Origin: Polynucleobacter sp. MWH-UH23A
GTDB taxonomy: Bacteria; Pseudomonadota; Gammaproteobacteria; Burkholderiales; Burkholderiaceae
Direction of reading: 5' to 3'
Assembly: GCF_040409805.1 (NCBI RefSeq)
Contig: NZ_CP099572.1
Location: forward strand, 682,001-746,000
DNA length: 64,000 bases
Below, piece after piece: positions 46,704 to 56,564 of this stretch. Position 1 is the stretch's first letter. Each line of letters starts with the position of its first letter. The translations under genes were made by a program, and so were the position numbers. The notes under the pieces are model-generated. The model was given only the letters and a program-made list of their open reading frames with translations. It was not told the DNA's origin and did not search any database.

Positions 46704-47276
46704 ATGAGTGAATCTATCAATAAAAGTCCATCCCAACTTGAGCGAGCAACCCTGGGTGGGGGTTGCTTTTGGTGTCTTGAGGCTGTTTACCAGCAAATCC
46801 AAGGGGTAAAAACAGTTGTTTCTGGCTATGCTGGAGGAGTTATTCCGAATCCCTCCTATGAAGCGGTGTGCACGGGAACTACGGGCCATGCGGAGATCGT
46901 GGATATTGAGTTTGATCCTCGGGTAATCAGCTTTCGAGATCTATTGGAGATTTTCTTTGTGATTCATGACCCAACTACCCTGAACTATCAAGGCAATGAT
47001 CATGGTACGCAATACCGATCAGTGATTTTTACTCACAGTGATGAGCAATTCAAAATTGCGCAAGAGGTAGTGCGTGAACTAGAGGATTCAAAAATTTATC
47101 GTGATCCAGTTGTCACGCAAATTGAAGCTGCGCCGATTATTTATCCGGCCGAAGACTATCACCAAAATTATTTTCAGGAGCACCCAAACCAAGGGTATTG
47201 CGCATTTGTGGTTGCGCCCAAGCTAGAAAAATTCAGGACTAAATTTAAATCCTTGATTGCTCCGCAATATTTGTAA
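46704..47276 (+). CDS. msrA: Peptide-methionine (S)-S-oxide reductase MsrA
   Basis: A protein of 190 residues that repairs S-methionine sulfoxide in proteins. The catalytic motif GGGCFWCLEAVYQ is at about residues 16-28, with VVSGYAGG, the NPSYEAVCTG segment, GTQYRSVIF and AEDYHQNYF near the C-terminus. It lies divergent from the aldehyde dehydrogenase gene and converges on pdxH with a 16-base gap. There is no MsrB domain. Confidence 0.96.
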   Translation: MSESINKSPSQLERATLGGGCFWCLEAVYQQIQGVKTVVSGYAGGVIPNPSYEAVCTGTTGHAEIVDIEFDPRVISFRDLLEIFFVIHDPTTLNYQGNDHGTQYRSVIFTHSDEQFKIAQEVVRELEDSKIYRDPVVTQIEAAPIIYPAEDYHQNYFQEHPNQGYCAFVVAPKLEKFRTKFKSLIAPQYL

Positions 47277-47292
47277 GAATTACCAATAGAAC

Positions 47293-47928
47293 TTAGGGAG
47301 CAAGTCGACTGATTTCCCAGTGGTCGCCTTTAAGTTGGTAGTGGATGCGATCGTGCAGGCGAGAAGGGCGACCTTGCCAGAACTCGATTTCCGTTGGACG
47401 CAGGCGATATCCACCCCAGTGTTCTGGGCGTGGTGGGTTTTCTCCAAACTCCGCCTTAAATCGCTGCTCTGCAGCCTCAAGAAATTCTCGATTAGGAATA
47501 GCTGCGCTTTGAGGCGAAGCCCAGGCACCAATCCGAGATGCGGGCGGGCGTGAATGAAAGTACTGGTCGCTTTCGGTGGCATCAACTTTTTCAACGATGC
47601 CTTTAATACGAACTTGCCGCTCAAGTTCATGCCAATGAAATAGAAGGGCTGCCTGTGGACGAACTGCTAGTTCCTTGCCTTTTTGGCTTTCATAGTTGGT
47701 AAAAAACGTAAAGCCGTTTTCGTCGGCACCTTTTAGTAAGACAATACGGGCTGAAGGATTTCCAGCTTGATCGGCAGTGGCTAGAGTCATTGAGTTAGGT
47801 TCAGGGCATTCTGCCTTGATAGCTTGATCAAACCATACTTGAAATAGGGGGAGTGGTAGAGCGGGAACTTCGGTTTCCGAAAGCTGTCCAAGGGTATAGT
47901 TTTTGCGAAGTTGTGCAATGGAGTTCAT
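47293..47928 (-). CDS. pdxH: Pyridoxamine 5'-phosphate oxidase
   Basis: A protein of 211 residues that uses FMN and oxygen to make pyridoxal phosphate from PNP or PMP. Seen are [24 protein letters not shown] (about 41-64), [16 protein letters not shown] (about 70-85), [14 protein letters not shown], and the C-terminal signature [16 protein letters not shown] (about 185-200). Its ATG is 20 bases from the divergent tcdA start. The product PLP serves the decarboxylase and alanine-related enzymes nearby, though no regulatory link is visible. Confidence 0.97.
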   Translation of the reverse strand: MNSIAQLRKNYTLGQLSETEVPALPLPLFQVWFDQAIKAECPEPNSMTLATADQAGNPSARIVLLKGADENGFTFFTNYESQKGKELAVRPQAALLFHWHELERQVRIKGIVEKVDATESDQYFHSRPPASRIGAWASPQSAAIPNREFLEAAEQRFKAEFGENPPRPEHWGGYRLRPTEIEFWQGRPSRLHDRIHYQLKGDHWEISRLAP

Positions 47929-47948
47929 TTATTCAGTATAAAGAGGCT

Positions 47949-48731
47949 ATGGCAGAAAACAAGACAGACATTAAGGCAGAGATCGGTACTGAGGATCGCC
48001 GTTTTGGAGGGGTTTCTAGACTTTATGGACCCGACTTGCGTGCGAAGTTTCTGAATGCCACTGTCGTCGTAGCTGGATTGGGTGGTGTTGGTTCCTGGGC
48101 TGCTGAGTCACTGGCACGAACCGGTATTGGCCACTTAGTTTTAGTAGATCTTGATCATATTGCGGAGAGCAATACTAATCGCCAACTTCATGCCATCGAG
48201 GGGCAGTATGGCAAAGCAAAAGTACAGGCGATGGCTGAGCGTATTTTGCAAATCAATCCAGATATACGTTTGACAGTTTGCGATGAATTTTTAGAGTCAG
48301 ATAATTTAGATCGCATTATTCCAGCAAACGCTTATGTATTAGATGCTACAGATTCCGTTCAAACAAAAATTGCATTATCAGTGTGGGCTAGAACGCATAA
48401 CCGTGCTTTAGTAATGTGTGGTGCCGCAGGAGGAAAGACTCAACCCACAGCAGTGCGATGTGATGATCTCTCACGAACTGAGCAAGATGCATTGCTAGCA
48501 AAAGTACGGCAGGGGCTAAGACAGGATCATGGTTTCTCAAGAAACCTAAAACATAAGATTGGTATTCGAGCAATTTACTCCCATGAGCCTCGAGCGGGTG
48601 CCTCTACTGGTGGGCTGGCTTGTTCAGGCTATGGTTCAACCGTCATGGTGACTGCGGCTTGTGGTTTAGCGGCCGCTGCAGAGATTCTCAATCTCATCGG
48701 TCAAGACCTTGAATTCAGCAGAAATTCCTAA
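47949..48731 (+). CDS. tcdA: tRNA threonylcarbamoyladenosine dehydratase TcdA
   Basis: An E1-like ThiF/MoeB family protein of 260 residues. It has the N-terminal RFGGVSRLYG, the nucleotide-binding VVVAGLGGVGSWAAESLARTGIGHLVLVD, NRQLHA and the ATDSVQTK segment, with GGLACSGYGS in the C-terminal part. TcdA cyclises t6A37 of ANN-decoding tRNAs to ct6A with ATP, receiving help from CsdA/CsdE sulfur relay proteins. The frame is open upstream to 47853 across pdxH; the ATG at 47949 with homologous start is preferred. Confidence 0.92.
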   Translation: MAENKTDIKAEIGTEDRRFGGVSRLYGPDLRAKFLNATVVVAGLGGVGSWAAESLARTGIGHLVLVDLDHIAESNTNRQLHAIEGQYGKAKVQAMAERILQINPDIRLTVCDEFLESDNLDRIIPANAYVLDATDSVQTKIALSVWARTHNRALVMCGAAGGKTQPTAVRCDDLSRTEQDALLAKVRQGLRQDHGFSRNLKHKIGIRAIYSHEPRAGASTGGLACSGYGSTVMVTAACGLAAAAEILNLIGQDLEFSRNS

Positions 48732-48945
48732 GGGGATTCCCTGTAGGAAATTACTGATTCTCTTGCAGGTAAAAATTAATTCTTGATAGAGCACAGTTGT
48801 TTTCAAAGACAATTTTTTATTTCTCATTTCAAATTTAGCCTTTTAATCACTTTAGGAGCTTTTGCCCTCTAGTGAATAACAAAACTCCTCCCTAGACTTT
48901 GCCTCGTTGGTAAACCGCCAACAGCAAATCGAAAGGAGGTCTCTT

Positions 48946-50331
48946 TTGCAGACTGAACAAACTGGCTTAAAACGCCATCTCAAAGTGCGACACATTCGTT
49001 TGATGGCTTTAGGATCAACGATTGGTGTTGGTTTATTTTTAGGATCCGCGAGCGCTATTCAAATCGCTGGCCCATCGATTTTGTTGGGATATCTGCTCGC
49101 AGGAATCGTCGCCTTCATTGTCTTGCGCACCTTGGGTGAAATGGCTGTGCACGAGCCTGTAGCGGGATCTTTTGCTGCTTATGCCAATAGCTATGTGGGA
49201 CCGCTGGCAGGTTATATGGTGGGTTGGGGCTACTGGACTTATTGGATAGTTGTGGGCATTGCCGAGGTAACAGCTGTGGGCATTTATATGGGAATTTGGT
49301 TTCCTGAAGTGCCGCAATGGATCTGGGCTTTATCTTCGATCGTGCTAATGGGCCTAATCAATCTCATTGCCGTGAAAGTATTTGGTGAGTTTGAGTTTTG
49401 GTTCGCGCTAATTAAGGTTGTTGCAATCGTTGCCATGATTACATTAGGTGGCTCAGTTATCTTATTTGGTTTTACAAACGATTGGCAGCCAATAGGTTTA
49501 AGCAATCTTTGGCAGCATGGCGGCTTCTTTCCGAATGGTGTTGAGGGGATGTTGCTGTCACTGCAAATGGTCTTATTCGCTTATGTTGGTATTGAGATGA
49601 TTGGTCTTTCCGCTGGTGAGGCAGAAAATCCAAAGAAAACGATTCCGATGGCAATTGATTCACTAGCCTGGCGAATTTTGATTTTCTACATGGGCGTAAT
49701 TCTGGTGATCTTGGCCATCTTCCCCTGGAATGAAGTGGGGCAGCAGGGCAGTCCCTTCGTGGTGATGTTTGAACGAATTGGTCTGCGTGAAGCGGCGGGG
49801 TTGATTAACTTTGTCGTGATTACCGCGGCACTTTCCTCTTGCAATGCGGGCATTTTTAGTGGCGGTCGATTGCTGTATTCCTTATCTAGCAATGGCTACG
49901 CACCTGCATCTTTTACAAAGCTATCTAAATATGGGGTTCCTCATCGCGCGGTCATGGCTACGGTTGGAGTTTGTATGTCTGGGGTCGTCTTGAACTACTT
50001 CGTTCCAGATAAAGCCTTTCAATACATCATGGCTGCCGTGACCTTTGTAGGCTTGATGGTGTGGATTGCCATTTTGTTTACCCAAATGAAATTCCGTCGC
50101 TCCTTAACAAAAGCACAAGTAGCTGAGCTCGGTTATCGCGCTCCTTGGTGGCCTTATTCCTCGTGGTTTGCTTTGGCATTTATTTGCTTGGTTGTGGTGC
50201 TAATGGGCTTTCATGAGGATGCACGGATTGCGTTGATATTGGGTCCGTGCCTATTGGGCGTGTATCTCGCGATGTTCTACATCGTGGGCTTGCATCGCAA
50301 AACAAAAACACAAGCTGTATTTAAATCATAG
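48946..50331 (+). CDS. Amino acid permease (AAT family), probable alanine uptake
   Basis: A transporter of about 461 residues with twelve membrane helices. It opens LKRHLKVRHIRLMALGSTIGVGLFLGSA, the amino acid-polyamine-organocation signature of the CycA/ProY/AroP group. The frame is open to 48907, but an excellent AAAGGAGG lies six bases before a TTG at 48946, so that codon is taken as the start. Alanine dehydrogenase follows nine bases after the stop, which suggests import of alanine (or serine/glycine, like CycA). The 215-base leader has no gene; I saw no riboswitch in it. Confidence 0.88.
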   Translation: MQTEQTGLKRHLKVRHIRLMALGSTIGVGLFLGSASAIQIAGPSILLGYLLAGIVAFIVLRTLGEMAVHEPVAGSFAAYANSYVGPLAGYMVGWGYWTYWIVVGIAEVTAVGIYMGIWFPEVPQWIWALSSIVLMGLINLIAVKVFGEFEFWFALIKVVAIVAMITLGGSVILFGFTNDWQPIGLSNLWQHGGFFPNGVEGMLLSLQMVLFAYVGIEMIGLSAGEAENPKKTIPMAIDSLAWRILIFYMGVILVILAIFPWNEVGQQGSPFVVMFERIGLREAAGLINFVVITAALSSCNAGIFSGGRLLYSLSSNGYAPASFTKLSKYGVPHRAVMATVGVCMSGVVLNYFVPDKAFQYIMAAVTFVGLMVWIAILFTQMKFRRSLTKAQVAELGYRAPWWPYSSWFALAFICLVVVLMGFHEDARIALILGPCLLGVYLAMFYIVGLHRKTKTQAVFKS

Positions 50332-50340
50332 GAGATCAAC

Positions 50341-51459
50341 ATGATTATTGGTGTTCCACAAGAAGTAAAAAACAATGAGTTTCGGGTTGGCTTAACGCCA
50401 GGTAATGTCAGCGGACTTTGTAAGCAAGGGCACTCGGTATTAGTTCAGCGCGGTGCCGGTGAGCAAATTGGTCTAAGCGATGAGTCCTACCGAATCGCTG
50501 GCGCCACATTAATTAATAGTGCCGCCGAAGTGTTCAAAAAGGCAGAAATGATTGTTAAGGTAAAGGAGCCTCAGCCGCAAGAGTGCGCCATGCTGCGCGA
50601 AGATCAGATTCTGTTTACCTATTTGCACTTGGCCCCAGACCCGACTCAAACTCAGGCGTTAATTCAGTCGGGTGCCAGCTGTATTGCTTATGAGACTGTC
50701 ACGGCATTTAATGGGGCTTTGCCCTTATTGGCTCCAATGAGTGAAGTAGCAGGACGGATGTCGATTCAGGCAGCAGCTACCCATCTGGAAAAGACGCATG
50801 GAGGAATAGGAGTCTTAATGGCGGGTGTGCCTGGTGTATCCCCTGCGAAGGTTGTCATTCTGGGTGCGGGAGTAGTAGGGCGTAACGCATTACAAATTGC
50901 TGTTGGCATGGGTGCTGACGTTTGCGTCTTCGATCGTGATATTGATCGATTGCGTCAAATTGATCTGTTTTATGGCAATCGGGTTCGCACCTTCTACTCG
51001 GATAGCTTGCTAATTGAAAATGAAGTGAGTGAGGCTGATGTAGTGATTGGGGCAGTATTGCTTCCTGGGGGCGCAGCGCCAAAATTGGTGACTCACGAGA
51101 TGATTAAGAAAATGAAGGCAGGAGCAGTAGTAGTGGATGTTGCAATTGATCAAGGCGGTTGCTTTGAGACTTCTAAACCAACGACACATGCTGATCCTAC
51201 ATTTATAGTGGATGGGGTTTTACATTACTGCGTTGCTAATATGCCAGGTGCTGTCGCTAGAACATCTACCTTTGCCTTAACCAATGCTACTTATCCCTAT
51301 GTTGAGGCCTTGGCTAATCGTGGTGTAGTTAATGCGCTTTCGATTGATCATCACTTACGCAACGGTCTGAGCGTGCACAAAGGGGTATTAACATCTAAGC
51401 CCGTAGCTCAGGCGCAGGGCTTGGACTTTGCCTTGGCTGAGGAATTGTTGGCGGCATAG
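50341..51459 (+). CDS. ald: Alanine dehydrogenase
   Basis: A protein of 372 residues that oxidatively deaminates L-alanine to pyruvate and ammonia with NAD. Seen are IGVPQEVKNNEFRVGLTP at the start with its substrate arginine, VKVKEPQ with the catalytic lysine, the active-site histidine region TYLHLAPD (about 94-101), MSEVAGRMS, and the Rossmann loop VVILGAGVVGRNA (about 169-181). Coupled to the permease it forms an alanine use pair. GGAGATC is close before the ATG. Confidence 0.96.
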   Translation: MIIGVPQEVKNNEFRVGLTPGNVSGLCKQGHSVLVQRGAGEQIGLSDESYRIAGATLINSAAEVFKKAEMIVKVKEPQPQECAMLREDQILFTYLHLAPDPTQTQALIQSGASCIAYETVTAFNGALPLLAPMSEVAGRMSIQAAATHLEKTHGGIGVLMAGVPGVSPAKVVILGAGVVGRNALQIAVGMGADVCVFDRDIDRLRQIDLFYGNRVRTFYSDSLLIENEVSEADVVIGAVLLPGGAAPKLVTHEMIKKMKAGAVVVDVAIDQGGCFETSKPTTHADPTFIVDGVLHYCVANMPGAVARTSTFALTNATYPYVEALANRGVVNALSIDHHLRNGLSVHKGVLTSKPVAQAQGLDFALAEELLAA

Positions 51460-51481
51460 AGGGTTAATCATGGGTGAATAG

Positions 51482-51500
51482 GATTTAAACTGTTTAAATC
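51482..51500. promoter_or_regulatory. Perfect palindrome before the GDT1-family gene
   Basis: GATTTAAAC-T-GTTTAAATC is a perfect inverted repeat with 9-base arms, 22 bases after the ald stop and 33 before the next ATG. No T run follows, so an operator is more likely than a terminator. Which regulator would bind is unknown. Confidence 0.45.
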
Positions 51501-51532
51501 TTGATCAATTTGCAGCTTCATTTTTATTCCCC

Positions 51533-52108
51533 ATGGACCTATCTGCTGTAACCCTCTCGGCTGGTGTTGTTGCCTTAGCCGAGATGGGTGATAAAACCCA
51601 ATTACTTTCTTTAATGTTGGCGGCTCGCTATCCCAAACAGGCGACGGCCATTATTGCTGGAATATTCATTGCAACGATTGCCAATCATGCCTGTGCCGCA
51701 TTCTTGGGTCATTGGTTAATGACTTTAGTTTCACCCGATGTCATGAGATGGATTTTGGGATTGAGTTTCTTGGGAATTGGTCTTTGGTTATTGGTTCCCG
51801 ACCACATTGATGATGCTGCAGATTCAAAAGTAGTTGATCGAGCTCTACAGGTTTTTGTTTTAACTGTAGTGTTGTTCTTCTTAGCCGAGATGGGTGACAA
51901 AACACAAATTGCCACAATCGCCTTGGGTGCGAAATACGAAGACGTAGTTGCTGTCACATTAGGCACTACTTTAGGGATGATGCTGGCGAATGCACCAGCA
52001 GTTTGGTTGGGTCAAAAATTTACCAAGCGTATGCCAATTAAGTGGGTGCATGGCGTGGCCGCGCTAACCTTTATCGCTATTGGGGCGATAACTCTGCTCT
52101 GGAACTAG
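51533..52108 (+). CDS. GDT1/TMEM165 (UPF0016) family membrane protein, probable Mn exporter
   Basis: A protein of 191 residues with six membrane helices in two repeats. Each repeat carries the E-x-G-D-K-T motif of the family: AEMGDKTQLLSLMLAARY (about 16-33) and AEMGDKTQIATIALGAKY (about 119-136). Bacterial members such as MneA export manganese; eukaryotic relatives move Mn and Ca into the Golgi. It stands alone between ald and pepN. Family membership is certain, the ion is inferred. Confidence 0.92.
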   Translation: MDLSAVTLSAGVVALAEMGDKTQLLSLMLAARYPKQATAIIAGIFIATIANHACAAFLGHWLMTLVSPDVMRWILGLSFLGIGLWLLVPDHIDDAADSKVVDRALQVFVLTVVLFFLAEMGDKTQIATIALGAKYEDVVAVTLGTTLGMMLANAPAVWLGQKFTKRMPIKWVHGVAALTFIAIGAITLLWN

Positions 52109-52155
52109 CAAGCTGGCTTTCTGCATTAGCTGAGCCTTGGACTTAAAATAAGCCC

Positions 52156-54765
52156 ATGAAAACCGAATTAGAGCAGAGCTTTCGTAGGCTCGAATACCGT
52201 CCTCCTGTTTACACCTTTGATCAAGTTGAGCTAGATATCGCGCTTGATCCAGCACGCACAATTGTTAAAAGCAAGATTGAGGTCCTGCCTGGCAAAAGTT
52301 TTGAATCAGGTGCGCCATTAGTGTTGGCTGGGCAGGAGCTGGAGTTTGTCAGTTTGCGAATTAATGGTGAGGCGCATCGTCATTTTGAGCTCACCCCAGA
52401 GATATTGACTATTCACTCTTTGCCAAAAGAAGGTAAGGAGAAATTTACCCTTGAAATTATCTCGGTTTGTGTGCCGGAAAAAAATACTAGCCTGATGGGT
52501 TTGTATGTTTCTAATAGAAACTTCTTTACCCAATGCGAGGCAGAGGGCTTCAGAAAAATTACCTACTTCTTGGATCGACCTGATGTCATGGCTCGCTATC
52601 GTGTGACCTTGCGGGCGATTGAAGCTCAATACCCTGTATTGCTATCAAATGGTAACTTGCTCAAAGAAGAAAAGTTACCAAACGGTTGGCATAGTGCCAC
52701 TTGGGAAGATCCATTTCCAAAACCATCATATCTATTCGCTTTAGTGGCTGGAAAGTTCGAATGCATAGAAGAAACCATTACCACTGGTAGTGGGGCAAAA
52801 AAATTACTGCAAATCTGGGTTGAGCCTCACGATTTGCAAAAGACCCGTCACGCAATGGATTCTTTGATTGCATCAATACATTGGGACGAGAAGCGTTTTG
52901 GTCTCGAGCTTGATCTGGAGCGCTTCATGATTGTTGCCGTTGGCGATTTCAACATGGGTGCAATGGAAAACAAGGGTTTGAATATATTCAATACCAAGTT
53001 TGTGTTGGCTCAGCCCGATACCGCTACTGATGCAGACTTTGCCAATATTGAAAGTGTTGTTGCCCATGAATATTTCCATAACTGGACAGGCAATCGTGTT
53101 ACTTGCCAGGATTGGTTTCAGTTATCACTTAAAGAGGGTCTAACCGTATTTCGTGATCAAGAGTTTTCGGCTGATCAAATGGGTAGCGAGTCTGGAAGAG
53201 CGGTTAAGCGTATTGAGGATGTGCGTTTATTGCGTCAGCTGCAGTTCCCAGAAGACGCGGGTCCTATGGCGCACCCCATACGCCCTGACGAGTATCAGGA
53301 AATTAATAACTTTTACACAGTGACTGTCTATGAGAAGGGGTCTGAAGTTGTGCGGATGTATCAAACCCTATTGGGTAGAGATGGCTTCCGCAAGGGTATG
53401 GACTTGTATTTCCAGCGCCATGATGGTCAGGCAGTAACATGTGACGATTTTTTGGCTGCGATGGCCGATGCTAATGGGAAAGACTTAACTCAGTTCAAGA
53501 ATTGGTATAGCCAGGCGGGCACACCACGCGTGAAAGTAGAAGAGCAATATGATGCAACTAAAAAACAATACCGCCTCACATTAACTCAGAGCTGTGCATC
53601 TACACCTGGTCAAGCGGAGAAGAAGCCATTTCATATTCCGCTGAAAGTGCGACTCATTACTGCTAGCAATAATCAAGCAGAACAATTGCTAGAGCTCACA
53701 GAGCCAACGCAAGTCTGGACATTTGATCAGATTGAAGATCGACCTGTGCTTTCCATTAACCGAAACTTCTCTGCACCAGTCAATATTGACTTTGAGCAGC
53801 CCGAGGAAGATTTATTGACACTACTTTCTAGCGATGACGATCCATTTAATCGCTGGGAAGCAGGGCAGAAGCTAGCTATGCAAATGATTTTGAATAATCG
53901 TTTGCCAGATTCAGTACTCATTAATGCCTATCGTGAAATTTTGCTAGATCCAAACCTTGATCCAGCATTTAAAGAGTTAGCACTGACGCTGCCTGCCGAA
54001 TCTTATTTATATGAGCAGTGCAAGAGTGTTGATCCCCAGAAGATATTTACCGCGCGACAAGCTTTCCGGAAAGAGCTGGCCAAGCAATTGCAATTAGAGT
54101 GGGCCGCACTTTACCAACAGAATCAAACTCCAGGATCTTTTAAGTCTGATGCGATTGATTCTGGAAAGCGCGCCCTCAAGAATTTGGCTTTAAGCATGTT
54201 GTTGGATGCGGATCCCAAGATTTGGGCGCCAATGGCCCGCAATCAATACCAGATTGCTGACAATATGACAGATCGTTATGCAGCCTTATCTGCTCTGGTA
54301 ATGCATGGTGCAAAAGGCGCGAAAGAATGCCTTGAGGATTTCTGTAAACGTTTTGCAGATGATGCGCTCGTGATTGATAAGTGGTTTGCATTGCAGTCTA
54401 GCCGCCCACCTATTGATGGTCTTGAGTCCACACTTGATGAAGTGAAGCGCTTGCGTGAGCATCCAGCATTTAAGTTAAATAATCCAAATCGTGCCCGCAG
54501 TGTTATCCACATGTTCTGCGCAAATAATCCTGCGAGTTTTCATCAGGCTGATGGAAGTGGTTATGCTTTCTGGGCGGAGAGCGTTTTGGCTCTAGACCCC
54601 ATCAACCCCCAGGTTGCCGCTCGTCTTGCCAGAGCCTTAGATCGCTGGCGCCTATTTGCCGAGCCCTACCAGAGCAAGATGAAGGCTGCTTTAGAGCAGG
54701 TAGCAGCTTGTCAGACCCTTTCCCCAGATGTGAAAGAGGTGGTTGCTAAGGCTTTGGGCGTCTAA
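52156..54765 (+). CDS. pepN: Aminopeptidase N
   Basis: An M1 zinc aminopeptidase of 869 residues, the E. coli PepN size. The exopeptidase motif GAMENKG is at about residues 271-277, and the zinc site HEYFHNW (about 307-313) with its third ligand glutamate in LKEGLTVFRDQEF (about 326-338). The C-terminal half is the helical domain of the family. It cleaves N-terminal residues of peptides in the cytosol. In related genomes fbp often follows it directly; here an inverted VapBC pair lies between. Confidence 0.97.
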   Translation: MKTELEQSFRRLEYRPPVYTFDQVELDIALDPARTIVKSKIEVLPGKSFESGAPLVLAGQELEFVSLRINGEAHRHFELTPEILTIHSLPKEGKEKFTLEIISVCVPEKNTSLMGLYVSNRNFFTQCEAEGFRKITYFLDRPDVMARYRVTLRAIEAQYPVLLSNGNLLKEEKLPNGWHSATWEDPFPKPSYLFALVAGKFECIEETITTGSGAKKLLQIWVEPHDLQKTRHAMDSLIASIHWDEKRFGLELDLERFMIVAVGDFNMGAMENKGLNIFNTKFVLAQPDTATDADFANIESVVAHEYFHNWTGNRVTCQDWFQLSLKEGLTVFRDQEFSADQMGSESGRAVKRIEDVRLLRQLQFPEDAGPMAHPIRPDEYQEINNFYTVTVYEKGSEVVRMYQTLLGRDGFRKGMDLYFQRHDGQAVTCDDFLAAMADANGKDLTQFKNWYSQAGTPRVKVEEQYDATKKQYRLTLTQSCASTPGQAEKKPFHIPLKVRLITASNNQAEQLLELTEPTQVWTFDQIEDRPVLSINRNFSAPVNIDFEQPEEDLLTLLSSDDDPFNRWEAGQKLAMQMILNNRLPDSVLINAYREILLDPNLDPAFKELALTLPAESYLYEQCKSVDPQKIFTARQAFRKELAKQLQLEWAALYQQNQTPGSFKSDAIDSGKRALKNLALSMLLDADPKIWAPMARNQYQIADNMTDRYAALSALVMHGAKGAKECLEDFCKRFADDALVIDKWFALQSSRPPIDGLESTLDEVKRLREHPAFKLNNPNRARSVIHMFCANNPASFHQADGSGYAFWAESVLALDPINPQVAARLARALDRWRLFAEPYQSKMKAALEQVAACQTLSPDVKEVVAKALGV

Positions 54766-54784
54766 TTTTCAAGGTGTCAGTGAA

Positions 54785-55168
54785 TCAATGAAGTTGTGAG
54801 TTATAGGCAATATCAAACTTGCGTGCAAGCGAATCTAGGTTTCTATCTAAGGTCCAAATCTGAGCATTTTCGGATAGGAGTGCAGAGGCAAGAAGTGACA
54901 TATCTATAGCTCCACACCCAGATTCGTATAACTTATGAACCTCAATAAAATCTAAAGTTTCATCCGTCGTAGCAACAGTGGCTTGCTGTAATTTTTTTAA
55001 GTAACCGAGCATTTTGGTTCTGGGTGATGGTGGAGACCCACATGCTATCTCCATCATTACTAATGGATGACACAGAACTCGATCATTCAATAGTAAAGAT
55101 TCAAACACTACATTTGATTTTCTGAAGTGCGATACCCAAACAGACGTATCAACCAATACCATAGTCAT
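54785..55168 (-). CDS. vapC: PIN domain toxin, VapC family
   Basis: A protein of 127 residues. The PIN domain acidic residues are present in order: VLVDTSVWV (Asp), VMMEIACG (Glu), GAIDMSLLASAL (Asp) and TLDRNLDSL (Asp), so the Mg-dependent RNase site appears intact. VapC toxins cut tRNA or rRNA. It starts two bases after the stop codon of the antitoxin gene (ATG at 55168, another at 55162) and is convergent with pepN. Confidence 0.92.
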   Translation of the reverse strand: MTMVLVDTSVWVSHFRKSNVVFESLLLNDRVLCHPLVMMEIACGSPPSPRTKMLGYLKKLQQATVATTDETLDFIEVHKLYESGCGAIDMSLLASALLSENAQIWTLDRNLDSLARKFDIAYNSQLH

Positions 55169-55170
55169 AT

Positions 55171-55374
55171 TTATTGGCCGCCGTTTGATTTGCGTCTCGG
55201 AATGTTTTTCATGTGAGGTGCTTTACCGCCAAGTGCGGCCAGTCGCTTGGCTGCTTGTACTCGAATAAATACATTCATAGCTTCGCGAAAGATGTTGGCT
55301 TTGTCGGTACCTGGATCCGCAAGATCGAGACCCATTTGATAAAGTTCATCGTCAATAGTTACTGTGGTTCTCAT
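55171..55374 (-). CDS. vapB: VapB-type antitoxin
   Basis: A protein of 67 residues starting MRTTVTIDDELYQMGLDLAD, a ribbon-helix-helix-like opening of the type found in VapB antitoxins (DUF2191 group), followed by a C-terminal basic toxin-binding tail (APHMKNIPRRKSNGGQ). A longer frame to 55440 is hydrophobic and crosses the promoter; the ATG at 55374 gives the family start. It precedes vapC on the same strand. Confidence 0.9.
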   Translation of the reverse strand: MRTTVTIDDELYQMGLDLADPGTDKANIFREAMNVFIRVQAAKRLAALGGKAPHMKNIPRRKSNGGQ

Positions 55375-55388
55375 GTTATCCTCATCAA

Positions 55389-55412
55389 TTTTGATACATA
55401 ATAGCATCAAAA
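55389..55412. promoter_or_regulatory. Inverted repeat upstream of vapB
   Basis: The arms TTTTGAT and ATCAAAA, with a 10-base spacer, lie 15 to 38 bases upstream of the vapB ATG. Spaced inverted repeats in this position are usual binding sites for the VapBC complex. The repeat is short and AT-rich, so this is tentative. Confidence 0.45.
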
Positions 55413-55533
55413 TAAACATCAAACAACTCAAAATTTCCAATTTGGAGGCTAAAAATAAGGTGTTTTTAGTAGGAAACTAATTACAGGGCAAAATAGAGAC
55501 CAATTCATGTTTTAGCGCTCTGGAGAAATCGTT

Positions 55534-56529
55534 TTGTCTTCTACCCATACCAATTTCAAGCAGTATTTGGCAATAGCCAAACCAAAGGGGGCTGCTGTGC
55601 CAGCTGGCCTCCAAGATTTATTGCTTGCTGTAGTCAATACCTGCTCAACCCTAAGTCATGAAGTTGCTCAAGGAGCATTAATTGGACTGCTGGGTTCTGC
55701 TGGTACCGGAAATGTTCAGGGTGAAGTTCAGCAAAAGCTCGACATTATTGCGAATGATTTATTAATTGATGGTGTAAAGAACTGCAAATCATTGGCTGGA
55801 CTAGCATCTGAAGAAATGGAATTGCCTGTTCCTGTTCAGGGTGCAGGCGACTATTTATTATTATTTGATCCACTCGATGGCTCATCTAATATTGATGTCA
55901 ATGTTTCCATTGGGACAATTTTCTCAATTCTCAAAAAGCAAGATCCGCAAGCGCCACTACAAACCTCTGACTTTTTATTATCAGGTCGTCACCAAGTGGC
56001 TGCTGGATATGTCGTGTATGGACCTCAAACCACAATGGCTCTGACCTTGGGCGATGGCGTTGTGATGTTTACGCTGAATAAGGTGACGGGCGAGTTCTTG
56101 CTCATTAAAGACGCCGTGACGATTGCGCATTCAACCAAAGAGTTTGCAATCAATATGTCCAATATGCGCCATTGGGCGGATCCAGTGCGCCGCTATGTGG
56201 AGGAGTGCTTAGCCGGAGTAGGCGGCGCTCGTGAAAAAGACTTCAATATGCGTTGGATTGCATCTATGGTGGCCGATGTTCACCGTGTACTTTCTCGTGG
56301 TGGCGTATTTATGTATCCATGGGATAAGCGCGAGCCAAATAAGCCAGGTAAATTGCGCCTGATGTACGAAGCCAACCCCATGAGTTTCTTGGTGGAGCAG
56401 GCAGGTGGCGCATCTACCAATGGCAAAGATTTGATTATGGATTTGCAACCTACCGATCTGCATGAACGTGTTTCAGTAATACTTGGGTCTAAAGAAGAAG
56501 TTGATCTTTTGCGTCACTACCATGCATAA
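55534..56529 (+). CDS. fbp: Fructose-1,6-bisphosphatase, class I
   Basis: A protein of 331 residues that hydrolyses fructose 1,6-bisphosphate in gluconeogenesis. It has the metal site [16 protein letters not shown] (about 108-123), GTIFSI, and the C-terminal [24 protein letters not shown] with the substrate and metal ligands. The start is a TTG at 55534 preceded by TGGAGA; no ATG is available before the conserved region. It converges on cphA, with a shared hairpin terminator between. Confidence 0.95.
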   Translation: MSSTHTNFKQYLAIAKPKGAAVPAGLQDLLLAVVNTCSTLSHEVAQGALIGLLGSAGTGNVQGEVQQKLDIIANDLLIDGVKNCKSLAGLASEEMELPVPVQGAGDYLLLFDPLDGSSNIDVNVSIGTIFSILKKQDPQAPLQTSDFLLSGRHQVAAGYVVYGPQTTMALTLGDGVVMFTLNKVTGEFLLIKDAVTIAHSTKEFAINMSNMRHWADPVRRYVEECLAGVGGAREKDFNMRWIASMVADVHRVLSRGGVFMYPWDKREPNKPGKLRLMYEANPMSFLVEQAGGASTNGKDLIMDLQPTDLHERVSVILGSKEEVDLLRHYHA

Positions 56530-56564
56530 GAATGTTTTCAGATTAAATTCCGAGATCATAGGTA

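Noticed and set aside
48732..48945. Possible riboswitch before the amino acid permease
   Set aside because: The leader is AT-rich with only weak pairing and does not match any riboswitch pattern I recognise.
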